Positions 61,787 through 64,000 of a DNA stretch of 64,000 nucleotides are shown piece after piece. How positions within the stretch are numbered: the stretch's first letter is position 1; each line of letters opens with the position of its first letter. Made by a program: the position numbers and the translations under genes. The DNA is from Nitrospiraceae bacterium (lineage in GTDB: Bacteria > Nitrospirota > Nitrospiria > Nitrospirales > UBA8639), in contig JACKFF010000001.1 of assembly GCA_020632595.1 (NCBI GenBank), positions 62,001 through 126,000 of the forward strand, in the 5' to 3' direction. Under the pieces are notes generated by a model, which saw only the letters and a program-made list of their open reading frames with translations, made no database searches and was not told the DNA's origin.

Positions 61787-62737
61787 TCACGCATCAACTT
61801 TTTTTCCGGATCTGCCAGGGCGTGTGAGCAACACCGAACATGGCGCATAGCGAGCAATTTTTCTGACGACTCCTCCCAATGGAACCGGCTTACCCCCCGC
61901 AAATCCTTTTGATCCCACCAAGATCAATTTTGCCTTCGAACGCTCGGCAATTTTGACAATTTCTTCAGCAGGATCTCCCTTGGTCAACACCGTATCGACT
62001 TTCATTCCGAGTCGTTCGACTCTCTGGCTCATCTCGTCCAAATGAGCGGCGCCGTCCTTTTCCGCCTTCTCAAGCAATTGTTCTCCCAATTGCTTAAATT
62101 CGGCTTTTCCTTTTCCCCAATACCAGCCTTCCAGGAAGGCGGGCTTTCCCACCACATGCGTCACCGTGACCTTAGGAGGCGTTTTGCCCTTCAACAGACC
62201 AAGCATCTGCATAGTACTCAGAGCAACAGCTGAGCCATCGGTGGCGAGAATAATTTTTGCGGCCGTTTTCCCCATCATCACGTGACTTAATTTTTCACGA
62301 ACCAATAGCACGGAACACGAAGCTTCCCTCATCACCCAATCACTGGTGCTTCCAAGGAGAAATCGCTTGACATTTGACAAACCCCGTGTCCCAATGATGA
62401 CCAGGTCAATCTGATAATCCTTGACTGCCTGTAAAATTTCCGCTCCAGGAAGCCCTTCCACTACGATGTTCTTAATGTTCAGAGAGCTTTCTTTGAGCAT
62501 GTCCATTTTGGTTTGCTCAAGGAAAAACTTTGCCTCGGTTATCAGTTGTCCTCTCGCCTGGGCAATCACTCTATCCCAACTCGATGGTCCTCCCGAGGGC
62601 ACAATAGAGGGGGCATCCTTCATTTCAATCACATGCATTAAATAAATTTCGGATTTTTTTGGCCAGTCCATCGACTTCACAAATCGGATGGCCTCCTTCG
62701 CATGTACTGAATAATCAACCGACACCAGAATTTTCAT
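61787..62737 (-). CDS. tandem universal stress protein
   Basis: A 316-residue protein of two Usp domains. The first (1-150) has an intact ATP motif GTRGLSNVKRFLLGST; the second (160-310) has GSKGFAGGKPVPLGGV, with Val where Ser/Thr is usual, so only one site may bind ATP. AAGGAGAG precedes the ATG. It lies upstream of the P-type ATPase on the same strand, 136 bases apart, and downstream of malQ; tandem Usps often accompany ion pumps. Confidence 0.92.
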   Translation of the reverse strand: MKILVSVDYSVHAKEAIRFVKSMDWPKKSEIYLMHVIEMKDAPSIVPSGGPSSWDRVIAQARGQLITEAKFFLEQTKMDMLKESSLNIKNIVVEGLPGAEILQAVKDYQIDLVIIGTRGLSNVKRFLLGSTSDWVMREASCSVLLVREKLSHVMMGKTAAKIILATDGSAVALSTMQMLGLLKGKTPPKVTVTHVVGKPAFLEGWYWGKGKAEFKQLGEQLLEKAEKDGAAHLDEMSQRVERLGMKVDTVLTKGDPAEEIVKIAERSKAKLILVGSKGFAGGKPVPLGGVVRKIARYAPCSVLLTRPGRSGKKVDA

Positions 62738-62778
62738 CCGTCTCTCCTTTCCTCAAGAAACCCGTCTTGTCTATCCGT

Positions 62779-64000
62779 TCAAACCTGCGTGGTCATTGGC
62801 CGTCGATCAAATAAATCTGTCAGGTCACGGAGTCGGGTTCCAACATTCTCCGGCAACTGCCCGGGGTGAACCCGCCACTCCCAGTTCCCTTTGAGCGTGC
62901 CGGGGCGATTCATCCGGCATCCACTCCCCAAACCCAATACGTCCTGAAGCGGAACCATGGCGAGTTGGGCAACAGAGCTCATGGCCAGTCGAATCACATC
63001 CCAATGAACGTCTCGCCCGTCGGTACCAAGATAGCGCAATACACTCACACGCTCCTCCTTGATCTCCTCTTTGGATTGGGTAGTTTCCTTCCCCGGTTCA
63101 GCGGTAAACCACCCGACCGTCGTATTATGGTCATGAGTGGCCGTATAAACGATGGAATTCCGAGTATAGTGATGGGGTCGATAGTAATGGGCTTTGGGAT
63201 CGGTGCCGAAAGCCATTTGTAAAATTCGCATACCGGGAAAACCACAGGAATCCCGTAACGCCTCAACCTCCGGAGTGATCACACCAAGGTCCTCGGCGAT
63301 CACCGGCAAATCACCAAGTGCGGCTTTCACGGCTGCAAACAATTCGCCTCCCGGACCTTTCACCCATCGACCATGGATGGCATGAGGTTCAGAAGCCGGG
63401 ATTTCCCAATAAGCTTCAAACCCCCGGAAATGATCCAATCGAATCTTATCGACAAGAGCAAGATTGGCACGAAATCGATCGATCCACCATTGATAATCAG
63501 ACCCGGCTCTCACGTCCCACCGGTAAATCGGATTCCCCCACCGTTGTCCTGTTGCGCTAAAATAGTCCGGCGGCACCCCGGCCACCACGGACGGTTGACA
63601 TTGGTCATCCAAATAAAATGAATCAGGATGCGCCCAGACGTCTGAACTATCATGAGCAATATAAATCGGGAGGTCCCCGATAATTCTGACTCCCCTGGCA
63701 TGAGCATACTGTCTCAGAACGGACCATTGGTGAAAAAACAGATACTGAAGAAACTGATGAAAATCTATGTTATCTCTGAGGCGACGACTGCATTCCTGCA
63801 AGGCTTTAGGATCTCGAACAATCAATGGCTTTTCCCATCGAGTCCATGCTTGCCCCGCATAGCTTTCCTTCAAAGACATAAAGAGGGAGAGGTCTTCTAA
63901 CCAGGAGGCATGCTTTTCACGAAACAACAAAAAGGCTTGGCGATGTTCGGCTGGAGGATTGGCTTTAAACTGCTCAAATGCCTGTTCGAAGATTAGGTGC
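62779..64000 (-). CDS. malQ: 4-alpha-glucanotransferase, N-terminus beyond window edge
   Basis: The C-terminal 407 residues of a GH77 amylomaltase; the frame is open to the right edge, so the true start is outside. Conserved parts: GVRIIGDLPIYIAHDSSDVW, PDYFSATGQRWGNPIYRW, VDKIRLDHFRGFEAYWEI with the nucleophile Asp, VIAEDLGVITPEV with the acid Glu, and YTATHDHNTTVGWF with the third Asp. It transfers alpha-1,4-glucan segments, releasing glucose, and works on maltodextrins. The missing N-terminal part should be about 100 residues. It ends 41 bases before the Usp gene. Confidence 0.95.
   Translation of the reverse strand, partial: HLIFEQAFEQFKANPPAEHRQAFLLFREKHASWLEDLSLFMSLKESYAGQAWTRWEKPLIVRDPKALQECSRRLRDNIDFHQFLQYLFFHQWSVLRQYAHARGVRIIGDLPIYIAHDSSDVWAHPDSFYLDDQCQPSVVAGVPPDYFSATGQRWGNPIYRWDVRAGSDYQWWIDRFRANLALVDKIRLDHFRGFEAYWEIPASEPHAIHGRWVKGPGGELFAAVKAALGDLPVIAEDLGVITPEVEALRDSCGFPGMRILQMAFGTDPKAHYYRPHHYTRNSIVYTATHDHNTTVGWFTAEPGKETTQSKEEIKEERVSVLRYLGTDGRDVHWDVIRLAMSSVAQLAMVPLQDVLGLGSGCRMNRPGTLKGNWEWRVHPGQLPENVGTRLRDLTDLFDRRPMTTQV

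Overview
The window looks like a stretch of a Gram-negative, free-living bacterial chromosome, most likely Nitrospira or a close relative (phylum Nitrospirota). I infer this from the gene mix: an Mla-type lipid transport operon with an N-terminal STAS domain on the permease, small DUF2934 proteins, an archaeal-type S-adenosylmethionine synthetase, a two-gene SUF system, a giant dehydratase-activase fusion, and an Hsp20/Lon-like/DnaJ/Usp/GH13 stress and glycan cluster. The assignment rests on recognising families by eye, not on a search. I see no rRNA, tRNA, CRISPR array or intact insertion sequence.

Layout. 0-11.3 kb is a signalling region on the minus strand: two kinase/regulator pairs (4.2-6.1 plus 3.5-4.1 kb; 6.8-8.9 plus 6.2-6.7 kb) and two paralogous copies of a small cassette (tiny basic protein, stand-alone receiver, DUF2934 protein). 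Copy 1 also holds an RRM RNA-binding protein and is preceded by a mannose-1-phosphate guanylyltransferase-like gene. 12.2-15.7 kb is an mlaEFD operon with an auxiliary lipoprotein. 16.1-18.7 kb runs on the plus strand: a PolX-like helix-hairpin-helix protein behind a 9-codon leader peptide, then SufC and SufB/D-like genes. Facing it is a 1419-residue BadF-type activase fusion. 23.8-27.0 kb holds an orphan sensor kinase and a glutaredoxin-CcdA fusion.

27.3-39 kb is an accessory region: a TIR-like protein, a DUF433/DUF5615 toxin-antitoxin pair, hicB with a frameshifted hicA, a small outer-membrane barrel protein, an alpha/beta hydrolase, a vapBC-type pair, and a protein-isoaspartate methyltransferase/erythromycin esterase fusion. 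Between these genes lie three ~680-780 bp copies and several fragments of a repeat built from inverted pairs of nested hairpins. Comparison of copies shows compensatory stem changes around a constant 20-base loop. Each of the three large copies starts just downstream of a plus-strand gene, which looks like a cassette arrangement.

39-64 kb returns to chromosomal housekeeping and stress genes. The most unusual is a minus-strand set at 45.4-49.5 kb: mlaC, archaeal-type metK, an APC permease, and, overlapping it by 4 bases, a protein-isoaspartate methyltransferase with a lipoprotein signal. One reading is that SAM is made, moved across the membrane and used to repair envelope proteins. The right part carries Hsp20, a CBS protein, a monohaem cytochrome c, a Lon-like protease, an FmdB zinc ribbon, DnaJ, two GH13 enzymes, a Rnk-like factor, a deletion remnant of phosphoketolase, a P-type cation ATPase, a tandem Usp protein and the 3' part of malQ, which runs off the right edge.
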